The position numbers and the translations under genes are program-made. Below, piece after piece: positions 8,512-16,613 of a DNA stretch of 64,000 nt (position 1 is the first letter of the stretch; every line of letters begins with the position of its first letter). The stretch comes from Bradyrhizobium sp. AS23.2 (GTDB lineage: Bacteria > Pseudomonadota > Alphaproteobacteria > Rhizobiales > Xanthobacteraceae). The stretch covers positions 34,662 to 98,661 of the forward strand of contig NZ_LGHM01000088.1 of NCBI RefSeq assembly GCF_001908185.1. The letters run 5' to 3'. The notes under the pieces were generated by a model that saw only the letters and a program-made list of their open reading frames with translations, made no database searches and had not been told where the DNA came from.

Positions 8512-9645
8512 TTAGCTGGCCTTGCGAGTCCTCATCCGGGACTTTTTCTGGGACTTTGCGAGCTGCTCAACCGCGGCGGCGACATCCTCATCCAGCACAT
8601 GGGCGTAGCGCATCGTCGACTTGATATCGCGATGGTTCATGGCCTTCTGGACCAGCTTCAGATTGCCGCTGTCGCGCAGCAACTTGGTCCCGAAGTCATG
8701 GCGGAAATCGTGAAAACGGAAGTCATTCACCTTGGCCCGCCTGCGCAGCGTCTGCCAAGCGGACTTGGCGCCGGTGTAAGTGATGCGATAGCGCTGGCCA
8801 CGGACGATGCCCAGCTTCTTATTGCCGTAGACCGCCACGTAGGTGAACACGAAATCCGGGTGCTGGCCCTGCAGCGGCCAGAGGATATTGCGAACCGCGT
8901 CGGTGATCGGAAACACCACGCGCCTGCCACCCTTGCCGAGCCTGACGATCTGCTTGGTGCCGAAGTTGACCTGAGCCCAGCGAAGCGTCACACATTCCTT
9001 CATCCGCATGCCGCTGGCTCGGACGAGGTCGAAGAACGGCTCGTAATCGGCGCGCATCGCACCATCAAACGCCTCGCCCTCGTGGTCCTGCAGCTCTCGT
9101 ACCCGCTCCACCGGCTCGTCCAGCAATAGCTTGTCCCATTCGGGTTCATTCTCGAATGAAACCTTCTCGGTCTTGGCGAAGGTGAAGAGCCGCTGCAGCA
9201 CCTTGGTCGCCGACCGGTTGACGGTGGCGTTCGATACCAGCGGCAAGGCCTGCTCTTGCTCCTTGGTACGCTTGCCTCGCCGCTTGACGCGCTGGCTTCG
9301 CCGCCACGCCACCATGTCCTTAGCGGCCTGGTGGTCGATCTCGGTTAATGGTTTCGATGGCCCGAAGTATTCGATCAGGCGCGCTAGATTGGTCTCGGTG
9401 GCTTTCGTATCCGAGTCGTACTGCGCGCTATGGTTCCAGAGCCGGTCGGCGACGTCATCGATAGCCAGCGATGCCTTGGCGCGCCGCGTCGCCTTCACCA
9501 GCGCCTTGGCCTTCTCGCGCTCTAGTGCCTCGAACTTCTTCGCGTCGCCTCGAGTCGTGCACTTCGTGCTGCCATGAAACCGATTGCCGCCGTGCCGGAA
9601 GTCATACGAGTAATAGGGCGATCGTGGGTCTTTGTAGACTGACAT
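8512..9645 (-). CDS. int: Tyrosine recombinase (site-specific integrase)
   Basis: A 377-aa phage-type integrase that recombines att sites. The N-terminal arm/core-binding region (1-190) is basic and helical; the catalytic domain follows. Catalytic residues are visible: R214 in ASGMRMKECVTLRW, H312 and R315 in FHDFRHDFGT, H338 in AMNHRD, and the nucleophile Y347 in STMRYAHV. The length is typical. The gene reads toward attL, its stop lying 33 bp from the core, the usual arrangement for an element's own integrase. It appears intact, so the element might still excise. Confidence 0.95.
   Translation of the reverse strand: MSVYKDPRSPYYSYDFRHGGNRFHGSTKCTTRGDAKKFEALEREKAKALVKATRRAKASLAIDDVADRLWNHSAQYDSDTKATETNLARLIEYFGPSKPLTEIDHQAAKDMVAWRRSQRVKRRGKRTKEQEQALPLVSNATVNRSATKVLQRLFTFAKTEKVSFENEPEWDKLLLDEPVERVRELQDHEGEAFDGAMRADYEPFFDLVRASGMRMKECVTLRWAQVNFGTKQIVRLGKGGRRVVFPITDAVRNILWPLQGQHPDFVFTYVAVYGNKKLGIVRGQRYRITYTGAKSAWQTLRRRAKVNDFRFHDFRHDFGTKLLRDSGNLKLVQKAMNHRDIKSTMRYAHVLDEDVAAAVEQLAKSQKKSRMRTRKAS
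8536..8557 (+). repeat. Subterminal direct repeat, left copy (candidate integrase arm site)
   Basis: Two tandem GGGACTTT-type units 12 bp apart, inside the last codons of the integrase. A 20/22 matching copy lies at 17335-17356 near the other end, in the same orientation. The position near both element ends suggests arm-type integrase binding, but this is inference. Confidence 0.45.
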
Positions 9646-9807
9646 GGCGTGTCCCTCCCGCGGCGTCGCTCATGCGTTTAGCATTGTCCCAGCTTCGCCC
9701 GGTATGCCGTCATGGCCGGAAACGATTCGCCAAGATCGTCGTTGAGCCTCCTTCCCCCTCACGCCGCCCCCCCCCGCCTCACCCGCACCCCGCCTCGCGG
9801 CCATCCA
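9646..9807. other. Intergenic gap upstream of the integrase
   Basis: A 162-bp stretch between the integrase start and the tape-measure remnant stop. It is very C-rich on the plus strand near 9750-9790. It must contain the integrase promoter, but no clear -35/-10 pair was identified. Confidence 0.3.
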
Positions 9808-10364
9808 TCAACTCCCCATGAACTGCTTAACGCCATACTGCTTGGATAGAACGCGCCGGCCAGTACCGCTCGACATGGAATCGCCAACTGCCTGATCGAC
9901 CATCTTACGAATAGAAATCATCGTCCCGCCATTTGGCGACTTCTGAGCGGTGACCTGGTTGTCGCCGTAGTTGTTGATCGTGACGTCGCCACCGACACCT
10001 CCACCAGACGCCACATCGGGGATCGACGGCATGCCGACAATGCCGCCATCTGCGTAGCCGCGTCGCAGCATTTCGACGACGTTAACGCCACCGAGGCGCT
10101 TGATGTCTTGCTGAGAGAAGACGATCTCGCCCTTGTGGACGATACCGGCTGGATCGTATTTACCGCCTGCTCCAGTATAGCCGCCGCCGTCGTCAAGAGC
10201 CCCGGTGGCGTTCTGTCGGCTTCCTGCGCGATGGCGGACGTAAGCTGGCGCTCAAGCTTGATTGGCAGTTGACCGACCTGTTTGCTGAAATCGTCGTTGG
10301 GCAATTTGCCTCCGTTGGGTGAGTACCAGCCAGCGGTGCTGTCCGTATTTCCCCCGCAGTGTCC
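9808..10364 (-). pseudogene. Phage tail tape-measure protein, C-terminal remnant
   Basis: Translation of the minus strand gives the characteristic tape-measure end: DDGGGYTGAGGKYDPAGIV, HKGEIVFSQQDIKRLGG, RRGYADGGIVG, VTINNYGDNQV, then ISIRKMVDQAV and KQFMGS at the stop. Upstream the frame changes near 10211: the preceding segment (KLPNDDFSKQVGQLPIKLE to AQEADR) reads in another frame and would be continuous if AGAAC were AGAAAC. The frame is closed by a TGA at 10365-10367 with no start codon, so only about 185 codons of a normally much longer gene survive. Confidence 0.75.
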
Positions 10365-10436
10365 TCAGTTGAATTTGGGAGTACCCTAATCCAACAACGC
10401 TGCGAAACTGGCTATTTCCAACCGCAAGGAAGGCTC

Positions 10437-10724
10437 ATGGAACAGATCCTCATAAATCTTGTCGCGGGCGCACTCGGTGGAAACGCTGCCGGCAAGGCCT
10501 CGCCGTCATTTGACCTGGGCACATTGGGCAACACGATTGCAGGGCTCGTCGGTGGAGGAGTCCTTGGACAAATCATCACGCTCGCGTGGCCCGCTATCGC
10601 TACGTCCATTCAGAGCGGCAATTTCGACGTCGGATCAATCGTGGCTCAAGTCGTCGGCGGCGGCGCTGGTGGTGCAATCCTCACGGCGATCGTTGGAGCT
10701 ATGAAGAATAGGTCCGCGGCTTAG
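10437..10724 (+). CDS. Gly/Ala-rich hydrophobic small protein
   Basis: 95 aa starting MEQILINLVAGALGGNAAG, with AAGGAAGG just before the ATG. It contains two long glycine-rich hydrophobic stretches (LGNTIAGLVGGGVLGQIITL and IVAQVVGGGAGGAILTAIVG). This is the look of small rhizobial membrane proteins; it is tempting to compare them with holins, but no lysis genes are nearby. It reads opposite to most of the element and may be cargo or a later acquisition. Confidence 0.6.
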   Translation: MEQILINLVAGALGGNAAGKASPSFDLGTLGNTIAGLVGGGVLGQIITLAWPAIATSIQSGNFDVGSIVAQVVGGGAGGAILTAIVGAMKNRSAA

Positions 10725-10839
10725 CCACCTTCGCGCCAGTACTTCCGTGGTCGCCAGGCGGGCTAGAGATAATGGCGCAGGGTTGCGCACGATGCGCCAT
10801 GTGCTACACCGCGCCCTCAAACGTTGAAGGAGCGCCCTT

Positions 10840-11019
10840 TTGGCTAAGAAGAAAAAACCGGTTCGCCGCGAGTGGACAAAGGAAGACATCAAAGAATTGA
10901 AGGCGCATTCCAAGGCACGCACGCCTGTCGCGAAGATCGTGAAAGAAACGAAGCGCACTGAGGGCGCGCTCCGTCAGAAAGCGCTGGTCCTGGGAGTCGG
11001 ACTAGGGCATCAGCGGTAA
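10840..11019 (+). CDS. Small basic hypothetical protein (59 aa)
   Basis: Begins at TTG 10840, preceded by GAAGGAG, and encodes a Lys/Arg-rich protein: KKKPVRREWTKEDIKELKAH, then TPVAKIVKETKRTEGALRQK. It reads like a helix-turn-helix or SANT/Myb-like DNA-binding fold, in which a Trp-containing first helix is followed by a recognition helix (RTEGALRQKALVLG). Such proteins are widespread in Rhizobiales. A role in DNA binding is inferred from the pattern only. Confidence 0.62.
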   Translation: MAKKKKPVRREWTKEDIKELKAHSKARTPVAKIVKETKRTEGALRQKALVLGVGLGHQR

Positions 11020-11360
11020 TTGAAGACTGCATCAAACACACTTGGCCGCCGGATTTCGATATTGATTTGACATCAATCTGACGCGATCGGATGCAGACTA
11101 TCGGTCGTGCGATGAGGCCGTGGCGGCGGCCTCATGTTTGGGTTGAGGGCTCGCCATTGCCAGCCCCGGCGAGCCCTCACTCAGACAGTTATACTGACGC
11201 ATTAAGTTTTATCGCGGGTGTGACATCGATGACATTGCGCCCCAGCGCCGTCGCGGTAGGCTTTGTTTCGCCGGGGCTGGATCCATATTTTACTTATTCA
11301 TTTTGCCCGGCAGGCCGCAGTGGTCCGCCGCTGCGGCCTTTTCATTCACGGAGCAGCGAG
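11020..11360. other. Gene-free, hairpin-rich region
   Basis: No convincing gene is seen in about 340 bp. It holds three hairpins: ATGAGGCC/GGCCTCAT (11112-11135), GAGGGCTCGCC/GGCGAGCCCTC (11145-11178) and AGGCCGCAG/CTGCGGCCT (11312-11339). In addition, CCAGCCCCGGCGA (11160-11172) pairs with TCGCCGGGGCTGG (11268-11280). The last hairpin is followed by TTTT. The set could form a structured RNA ending at a terminator. Confidence 0.5.
11312..11342 (+). terminator. Rho-independent terminator (plus strand)
   Basis: A 9-bp perfect stem AGGCCGCAG/CTGCGGCCT with a 10-base loop is followed by TTTTC on the plus strand. It would end a transcript coming from the 10840 gene or from a non-coding RNA in 11090-11310. 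Confidence 0.6.
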
Positions 11361-11639
11361 TCATCTGATGTGCCTCCTCCTCAGTTGTGCCTGAAGCCCG
11401 AGCACGACCTCGGCCGGCTCGGTGTCGCAACCAATCAACGATCGCGGCTCACTATCCAAAGGGCACGCCGCGAACTTCGACCGGCCGAGCGCTGTGGCCA
11501 GCGCGATTTTCAGGTCGCGCAATTCGGCGGGGTCATGCCCCTGTTTGAGCATTTCCACGCCCTGCCGAAACAGCCCGACGGCCTCTGCGGTTATGTTCGT
11601 TGAGTGGCGCCGCTTATCTCGTTTCATCCGCGCAGGCAT
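11361..11639 (-). CDS. Phage-element hypothetical protein (92 aa)
   Basis: Starts MPARMKRDKRRHST at an ATG overlapping the upstream stop as TGATG. The central helical segment (EAVGLFRQGVEMLKQGHDPA, then LRDLKIALATALG) is followed by a Cys-containing tail. There is no known domain. It is third in a translationally coupled trio with the small terminase subunit, so a head/packaging-region accessory role is possible. Confidence 0.55.
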   Translation of the reverse strand: MPARMKRDKRRHSTNITAEAVGLFRQGVEMLKQGHDPAELRDLKIALATALGRSKFAACPLDSEPRSLIGCDTEPAEVVLGLQAQLRRRHIR

Positions 11640-11908
11640 CAAGGCGGCCCGAACTCGGTCAAAGCCCACGGTGGCCCATAGCGGCCTGGGCCATTCGGGT
11701 GCCGGCTGGCATACTCTTCAAGAAACACGCGCCCAAACCGCTGCCATGCGGCGCGCGTCTCCTCGCGATCGGGGCGACCGTCGTCATCCAACGTAATTCC
11801 CGCCCATCGCAGATCGGAAAAGCCGTCGTATCCCGTCTCAAACACCTCATCCCAATCCTCGGGAGCGGCGACCGCGCGATGCTTATTCTTCTTGGGGCGC
11901 GGCGGCAT
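11639..11908 (-). CDS. Phage-element hypothetical protein (89 aa)
   Basis: Starts MPPRPKKNKHRAVAAPEDWD, coupled by TGATG to the terminase gene upstream and by TGATG to the next gene. Acidic, with conserved-looking Trp/Tyr/Pro content (HPNGPGRYGPPWALTEFGPP at the end). Small proteins of this type follow P27 terminase subunits in rhizobial prophages; the function is unknown. Confidence 0.55.
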   Translation of the reverse strand: MPPRPKKNKHRAVAAPEDWDEVFETGYDGFSDLRWAGITLDDDGRPDREETRAAWQRFGRVFLEEYASRHPNGPGRYGPPWALTEFGPP

Positions 11909-12243
11909 CAGCGGCGCGTCCCATAGGTGGCATCCCTCGGCATTCGAGGCCCGTCGCCCTGCTGCACATCCAGTCCGAGTTCACGACACAGAATCCGGAA
12001 TCTATTCTGGGCTTTGTGTTCGATCCCGCACCATGGCGACTCCTTCTGGCAGCCGAAACGATCGACGACGACGTGGCCCTCACTCGCCAAGGCTGCGCGT
12101 GCTTTCTCGGCTTCGTCCATGCTTTCACAGGCCAACCGCAAAAGATGGCGATGGTGCTCGTCAAGATCGTAACCGTCGTGGACTTGCCGCCACCATGTCT
12201 TGGCGGTGCGCGACAGGTGGCTAGGTGGTTTTGGTGTGGTCAT
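11908..12243 (-). CDS. Phage terminase small subunit, P27-like
   Basis: 111 aa. The opening PPSHLSRTAKTWWRQV, then HHRHLLRLACESMDEAEKAR and the C-terminal AQNRFRILCRELGLDV match the P27 family of small terminase subunits, which recognise phage DNA for packaging. The large subunit, normally the next gene, is missing; two small genes follow instead. This supports a deleted prophage. ATG at 12243 gives the normal family start. Confidence 0.78.
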   Translation of the reverse strand: MTTPKPPSHLSRTAKTWWRQVHDGYDLDEHHRHLLRLACESMDEAEKARAALASEGHVVVDRFGCQKESPWCGIEHKAQNRFRILCRELGLDVQQGDGPRMPRDATYGTRR

Positions 12244-12435
12244 AGATATCCAAAATTTTTAAAACTCCGGGGCAGCCCCCGCGCGCGTTGAGGTATGGCG
12301 CCGGTAGCCAAGAATGCTTCGGCCACACTTCGAGTCGCCCCCCTACCCCTGGCTGGCAATGTTGGTGGCGGGCGCCGCTGTTCCCTGAGACGCCCCGCCG
12401 GTCGTGCCGGCCCACAGGGGAACACAGGCGCGAAC

Positions 12436-12723
12436 CTATTTCGACAACAGCGCGGCCCGGTTCATACGCGGCTTCTGCTTCGAGGCCTTCTTTGCGGCGG
12501 CCTTGCCCCTCGCAGGCTTCGTGTCGGTGTCCATGTCGTAATAAACTTCCCTCGGATCGCGCTTGGCGCTGGACTTCACTTCTGCCTCTGCCTGCCGCAG
12601 GCGTACGCTCCGGTTTTCGGGACGAGCCTTGTGCTTGGCGGCGTCGTCTTTCGTGCGCCGCTCCAGATCGGCAACTGCGAGCCTAGTGATTTTTCTCATC
12701 TCGGCGTCGGTCATCTTCGTCAT
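12436..12723 (-). CDS. Small basic hypothetical protein (95 aa)
   Basis: Starts MTKMTDAEMRKITRLAVADL at ATG 12723, with AAAGGAT upstream and 12 bp after the previous stop. It is strongly charged, with a helical N-terminal half (DLERRTKDDAAKHK) and a Lys/Ala-rich tail (ARGKAAAKKASKQKPRMNRA). It may bind nucleic acid by charge. No family is recognised. Confidence 0.5.
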   Translation of the reverse strand: MTKMTDAEMRKITRLAVADLERRTKDDAAKHKARPENRSVRLRQAEAEVKSSAKRDPREVYYDMDTDTKPARGKAAAKKASKQKPRMNRAALLSK

Positions 12724-12735
12724 GTTCAATATCCT

Positions 12736-13515
12736 TTAAATAGTTTTCAGCACAGCCAGCGACGCCGGCAGCTTCCAGGTGGGCAACTGCTTCGCGTCAA
12801 CGTGACCAAGCTCAACCGCGTGCAGAATCACGGAATGCAACGGTGTTCCGGCTTCCAAATCGCCGAAGCTCTCGAGATTGATGGGTCGCAAGTGCTTTCT
12901 TTCGACTCCATCGAGGCGCAATTGGTTGCTGAATTCGTGGTGCTGCAGCAGCGCGTCGCCAAGCTTGCGCGCAGCGCCCACGACAGATTCCACAAGCGAT
13001 CGGTATTCCTCGCCGTGCTGCGCGGCGACTAGCTTGCTGTATTCGGCACGCGCCTTCGCAATCTCGGGCGCTAGTAGATTCAGGGCTTCTGCGATCGCCT
13101 CCAACTCCTGGCCGACAGCCCTGTATCTTGGCTCATCAGGCCAATTCGGCGGCGGTGGTGGCGGATCGATCTCCTCTGGTGGTTGGGGGCTCAACAATTC
13201 TCCAACCAATTCGACCGCAGCGGCATGCCTAAGCTTCGGTTGCGGTTTCGGCCTCGGCAGTTGCGCTATCCAACCCAATGTCGCGCGCCTCGCCCGCTCA
13301 GCCAACGAGACCTTTCCTGGCGTAATGGTAATCCGCTCGCCGGATTCCGTCCGCGTCAGGTGAAATATCTGCGGCGATCCGTCATTGAGTTCGCGCTGAA
13401 GTTCATCCTGCCGCGCAAGTAGCTGCGCCTGCTTTTCGAGCAAGTTCGCATATTTCGGATGAACGTCGCGGATCTTGTCGATCTGCGATCTGGATTCGGA
13501 TTTGATTTTGGCCAA
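12736..13515 (-). CDS. Hypothetical coiled-coil phage-element protein (259 aa)
   Basis: Starts at TTG 13515 (AKIKSESRSQIDKIRDVHPK). A coiled-coil stretch (LEKQAQLLARQDELQRELND) is followed by a Pro-rich linker (PQPPEEIDPPPPPPNWP) and a second long helical region (~130-200), then a short globular end. No catalytic motif is visible. Architecture and position suggest a phage structural or scaffold-like accessory, but this is a guess. Confidence 0.55.
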   Translation of the reverse strand: MAKIKSESRSQIDKIRDVHPKYANLLEKQAQLLARQDELQRELNDGSPQIFHLTRTESGERITITPGKVSLAERARRATLGWIAQLPRPKPQPKLRHAAAVELVGELLSPQPPEEIDPPPPPPNWPDEPRYRAVGQELEAIAEALNLLAPEIAKARAEYSKLVAAQHGEEYRSLVESVVGAARKLGDALLQHHEFSNQLRLDGVERKHLRPINLESFGDLEAGTPLHSVILHAVELGHVDAKQLPTWKLPASLAVLKTI

Positions 13516-13518
13516 GTG

Positions 13519-13707
13519 TTAATGCAGGCCGTTATCCACGACAGCAGCGATCAGGATGCGCGCCAGTTGACGGTGGCTTAGATCGTGGCGCCGGTACCCG
13601 GACGGAACAAGGCCAGCTTCGGTCAAGTTCTGCACCAACCGGACTACGCGGCGTTGATCGATACCGAGTCGCGCCGCGACAACCCGGCATGCGGGAGATT
13701 TCTTCAC
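13519..13707 (-). CDS. Small HTH-like protein (62 aa)
   Basis: GTG at 13707 overlaps the preceding stop (GTGA). KSPACRVVAARLGIDQRRVV and RLVQNLTEAGLVPSG have the helix-turn-helix then wing layout of a small winged-helix DNA-binding domain. The end HRQLARILIAAVVDNG suggests a dimerising helix. It is short for a repressor. The next gene begins 3 bp downstream. Confidence 0.5.
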   Translation of the reverse strand: MKKSPACRVVAARLGIDQRRVVRLVQNLTEAGLVPSGYRRHDLSHRQLARILIAAVVDNGLH

Positions 13708-13925
13708 TGCGATTTTCCAAAATTGGATTTCGATGGGGAAATTAAAGCGGCACTGGCCGAATGGCTGGAGGCTGGCCCAAAATGGGCGACGCCGGGCGGT
13801 GGCCGGCGCGGGCCGAGATGTACGTCACGTTGAGGCGGATATTGCCCCCACGGGGGAAAAGGCGGAATGAGTGGCGAATTAGGGATTAGGTCCGTTTCGG
13901 TTACTGCGTTAGTTGCAGTATCCAC
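13704..13925 (-). CDS. Possible Pro-rich small protein
   Basis: An open frame of 73 codons from ATG 13925, ending in a TGA that overlaps the GTG of the HTH gene. The content is low-complexity (Pro, Gly, Ser) with no predicted fold. Only the stop-start coupling argues for translation. Confidence 0.28.
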   Translation of the reverse strand: MDTATNAVTETDLIPNSPLIPPFPPWGQYPPQRDVHLGPRRPPPGVAHFGPASSHSASAALISPSKSNFGKSQ

Positions 13926-14007
13926 GGCGCTTGATGTGTTCGCCCAAAAACTTGCCTGTTCGTCTCCGCAACTGTAGTCTGATGACTCCTGCTTAGGGGA
14001 GCATTAG

Positions 14008-14277
14008 ATGAGACTCGTTTTATTGATTGGATTACTAATCGCGACGCCTTCGCTTGTAGCCGTCGCGCAAACTCAGAAAAGCCCGCCGCCAGCGGGGCAT
14101 GTGCATTACGACCCGCCTCGGCCACCCGGTCAATTCGTTCCGACCCACGGCCTGGACGCCGTAAACAGCATCAACAATCCGTCTCGGTCCCCATCTCAGA
14201 GCGGCGCGATGATTGAATCGCACGTTCCACCAAAACACGAGCCGCCGCCCTCATCATCGGATGATTCTGACGATTGA
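14008..14277 (+). CDS. Secreted Pro-rich hypothetical protein
   Basis: 89 aa with a clear signal peptide (MRLVLLIGLLIATPSLVAVA, cleavage near AQT) and a disordered mature part rich in Pro, His and Ser (PPAGHVHYDPPRPPG) ending in an acidic SSSDDSDD tail. AGGGGAG lies upstream of the ATG and a strong terminator follows. It reads against its neighbours, as cargo genes often do. Confidence 0.6.
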   Translation: MRLVLLIGLLIATPSLVAVAQTQKSPPPAGHVHYDPPRPPGQFVPTHGLDAVNSINNPSRSPSQSGAMIESHVPPKHEPPPSSSDDSDD

Positions 14278-14289
14278 ATTTCGCGAATG

Positions 14290-14316
14290 GAGGCCGCCAA
14301 CTAGGCGGCCTCTTTC
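14290..14316 (+). terminator. Rho-independent terminator
   Basis: GAGGCCGCC and GGCGGCCTC form a 9-bp perfect stem with a 5-base loop (aacta), followed by TTTC on the plus strand, 12 bp after the stop of the secreted protein gene. The convergent gene at 14330 ends close by and may share it. Confidence 0.75.
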
Positions 14317-14329
14317 ATTCTCCACAACA

Positions 14330-15109
14330 TCAGGCCGCCTCACGATCCGCGGCATCGCGTCGGGCGTACTCTGCCATCAGCCTGCCGATCGCACCATCAA
14401 CCAGCTTTACGGCCATGCGTTCTCCTGCCTTGGACGACAGACCAAGCTCGTTGCCAATCTCCTCACTGGTGAGTGTGCCAAGAGCCAGTTCGAGGACGCG
14501 GCAAACCTCGCGACCGAGCCGGCGTTTCATGGAGGTGTGATCCATGCGCCGTGCGGCGTCTTCCTGGACGTCGGGCAATTCGTCGGGCACGCAGTAGCCG
14601 GAATCCATGGCGACTCTAGCCTTATCCTCCGCTGGCCCGCGCGGCTCTGAGAATGTCTCCTCCAATGTCCGGTACCTGCCACGGACCTTCACAGCGATAA
14701 TCTTGCCGTGGTCGCCGTAAAGGATACGATTGGCCTTTTCCGGACGCCCCTCCCTTCGGTCTTTCTCGTCCTCGAACGCCGCGGTCGCAAGATCGTCACC
14801 GTCTGGCACCTCCTCGCTCAGCCGGCTGTCTACGCGGCTGATCTCGGTGCGGCCCGTGTCATCAACGGGGGCGTTGTCGTTGGCGGCATGTAGCGTCCCC
14901 TCAGGCAGTGACACGCCCTCATCTTCCGCGTAGCGCTCCAATGCCTGAATCTCGCGCCAAGCATCTGCTCGCTTGAGGCGGCCGAACGTCGGCCAGTGTT
15001 GGTTGCGAAAACGAACCTCTCGTGTGTCGTCCTGCGTGGCCCGGTGCTGGGCTAGGATACGTCGATGCTCTTCCGGGCTGCGAGGCTGGTTGTCGTTTGC
15101 GTGGTGCAT
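14330..15109 (-). CDS. Hypothetical phage-element protein with C-terminal HTH-like segment (259 aa)
   Basis: The real start is probably MHHANDNQPRSPEEHRR at 15109; the open frame upstream of it is antisense noise. The charged N-terminal half contains HAANDNAPVDDTGRTE. The C-terminal ~70 residues (REVCRVLELALGTLTSEEIG, then NELGLSSKAGERMAVKLVD) look like a helix-turn-helix. It lies between the replication-type gene and the packaging genes, where a regulator would be expected. Function is not established. Confidence 0.6.
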   Translation of the reverse strand: MHHANDNQPRSPEEHRRILAQHRATQDDTREVRFRNQHWPTFGRLKRADAWREIQALERYAEDEGVSLPEGTLHAANDNAPVDDTGRTEISRVDSRLSEEVPDGDDLATAAFEDEKDRREGRPEKANRILYGDHGKIIAVKVRGRYRTLEETFSEPRGPAEDKARVAMDSGYCVPDELPDVQEDAARRMDHTSMKRRLGREVCRVLELALGTLTSEEIGNELGLSSKAGERMAVKLVDGAIGRLMAEYARRDAADREAA

Positions 15110-15203
15110 TGCTTGTCTCTCGTGACGTAACGTGACGTTCTGGCCTTTTCGGCTCTTATTTCGTCCGACTGTCCCGCCGGATCGAATGTTGGACCGGTGA
15201 CGC

Positions 15204-16613
15204 TTACGCCGCCTCGTCGTCGTCCTCATAGTCAGCATCCATCCAGGCCGGCCAGTCGCTGGGCTGAGGTGGTATGGAGGCTGGCTTATCCTCGAACAGC
15301 TCGGGATGCTGCGCGTCCCATTCCCTACGGCCGGCTTACCCTGGCGCGATGGCTGAGGGATGAGCGCTACGACGAGGACGCACCGCGCGGTTTCCAGAAG
15401 GTGGAGAAGGCCAGCAAGCCGGCCAAGCAGGCCACCGCAACCAAGCCCAAACCTGCGAGCCGCACCACCGTGCGCGTTACGTCTGCGGACGTCGTGACAA
15501 TTGGAGACGTTACCGAGCTGCGGGTTTTGGCGACAGACGCTGAAGGACACGAGCACGAGCGTATTATCGAGCTTGAGCACCCCGACATGGAGACACAGTT
15601 CGCGGGCCAGCGCTTATTTGCGCAACTTGTCCACGCGGCTGGCCTGGAGCAAATCGCGGACGGTGAGGAATTGCACGGCCGCACCGTTGTCATAACGGAG
15701 GATGGCTTTACGGCACCGACAACCCGGCCGGACGATGAGCCACCGCTGCCGGTTAAACCCGAGCCGGTGGAGTATTCCAAACCGCAATCAACACCCGAGC
15801 CACGCCGCGAGCCAACCGAATGGGAGCGCAAGAAGGCAGCGCAATGGCGACGTGAAAGCGCGGAGCGTCGGGCTTGCCTTGTGCATCCCACGAGGCCTGC
15901 CAGGCCCCTGCTGCCTTGATCACAGCGGCCTTATCAACCTCGGGCGGTAGCGCGTTCCATGCCGCACGGGCCTCCTTCTTGCCCCTCGCATAGTCATAGG
16001 TGCGCCAGCAAAGCTCAAAAGTGGGCTTGGTATCGGCTGGGGTATCGGTGCGCTCTTCCACCGCCGTCCCGCCCGCAGCGGGGGCCGCAAGGCCACCCGC
16101 AAGCGGCGGCGCCGTAGGCGCGGCGGGGTCAATCTCTACCTTTCCTGAAGCCGGCTTGTAAGCCGGTTCAGGTAGGTAGGATTCGGTCCCCGTTTGGGCA
16201 CCACTAGATGTCGCTAGTGGTGCCTGTTCAAGGACCACCCCGGTCCCCACTTTGGCACCACTAGTATCACTATCGTTAGTGGTCCCCGTTTTGGCACCAC
16301 TAGCCGATGTCACCCAATTCGGCATGTATTCCGAAGGACGGGATCCGGTGCCAAGCGCGCGCGTGACATGGCCCCACTCGTCAAGCTCGCGGCACGCCTT
16401 GACGACGGTCGTCCGCTTCATTCCCGTGGCGTTCTCAATGTATCGGAGGCTGGCGCGGCCATTGCCGTGCTTTTTCCAATACGAATTGATGATAACCCAG
16501 CCAGCCTTCATGTGTCGCCCGCTGGTGCGCCGGTCAGTGGCTATCGCACCCAGCGTCCACCACTGGGATAGCAAGTCGCCGGGCTTTGCGGTGCGCTGCT
16601 TAGCGTCGCTCAT
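15204..16613 (-). pseudogene. HTH replication-type protein gene broken by an internal inversion
   Basis: Starts MSDAKQRTAKPGDLLSQWWT. The N-terminal part has a winged-helix pattern (NATGMKRTTVVKACRELDEW), like phage replication-initiation or regulatory proteins. The frame is lost after WDAQGKPD (15869). The missing middle lies on the opposite strand (LARWLRDERYDEDAPRGFQK through KKAAQWRRESAER), and the end lies again on the minus strand (REWDAQHPELFEDKP to YEDDDEAA, stop at 15204). Turning 15327-15868 around gives one 470-codon frame with both joins in register. As given, translation from 16613 runs out at 15753 (286 aa). The exact function of the intact protein is unknown. Confidence 0.82.
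15327..15868 (+). other. Inverted 542-bp segment inside the HTH gene
   Basis: The segment ends are ACG (15327-15329) and CGT (15866-15868), within a slightly longer imperfect inverted match CCC-N-ACG. Coding sense inside it is on the plus strand (VTSADVVTIGDVTELRVLAT, HEHERIIELEHPDMETQFAG), while both flanks are coding on the minus strand. No long inverted repeat is present. Confidence 0.82.

Noticed and set aside
11091..11603. Plus-strand 170-codon frame across the hairpin region
   Set aside because: It runs through terminator-like hairpins and antisense to the 92-aa gene; composition is not protein-like.
14330..15580. Extended 416-codon version of the minus-strand gene ending at 14330
   Set aside because: The first ~157 codons cross the inverted segment and look non-coding; MHHANDNQP at 15109 is a more credible start.
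15197..15919. Plus-strand 240-codon frame as an independent gene
   Set aside because: Its first ~45 codons and last ~17 read as noise, there is no ribosome-binding site, and the middle joins in frame to both flanks of the minus-strand gene once inverted.
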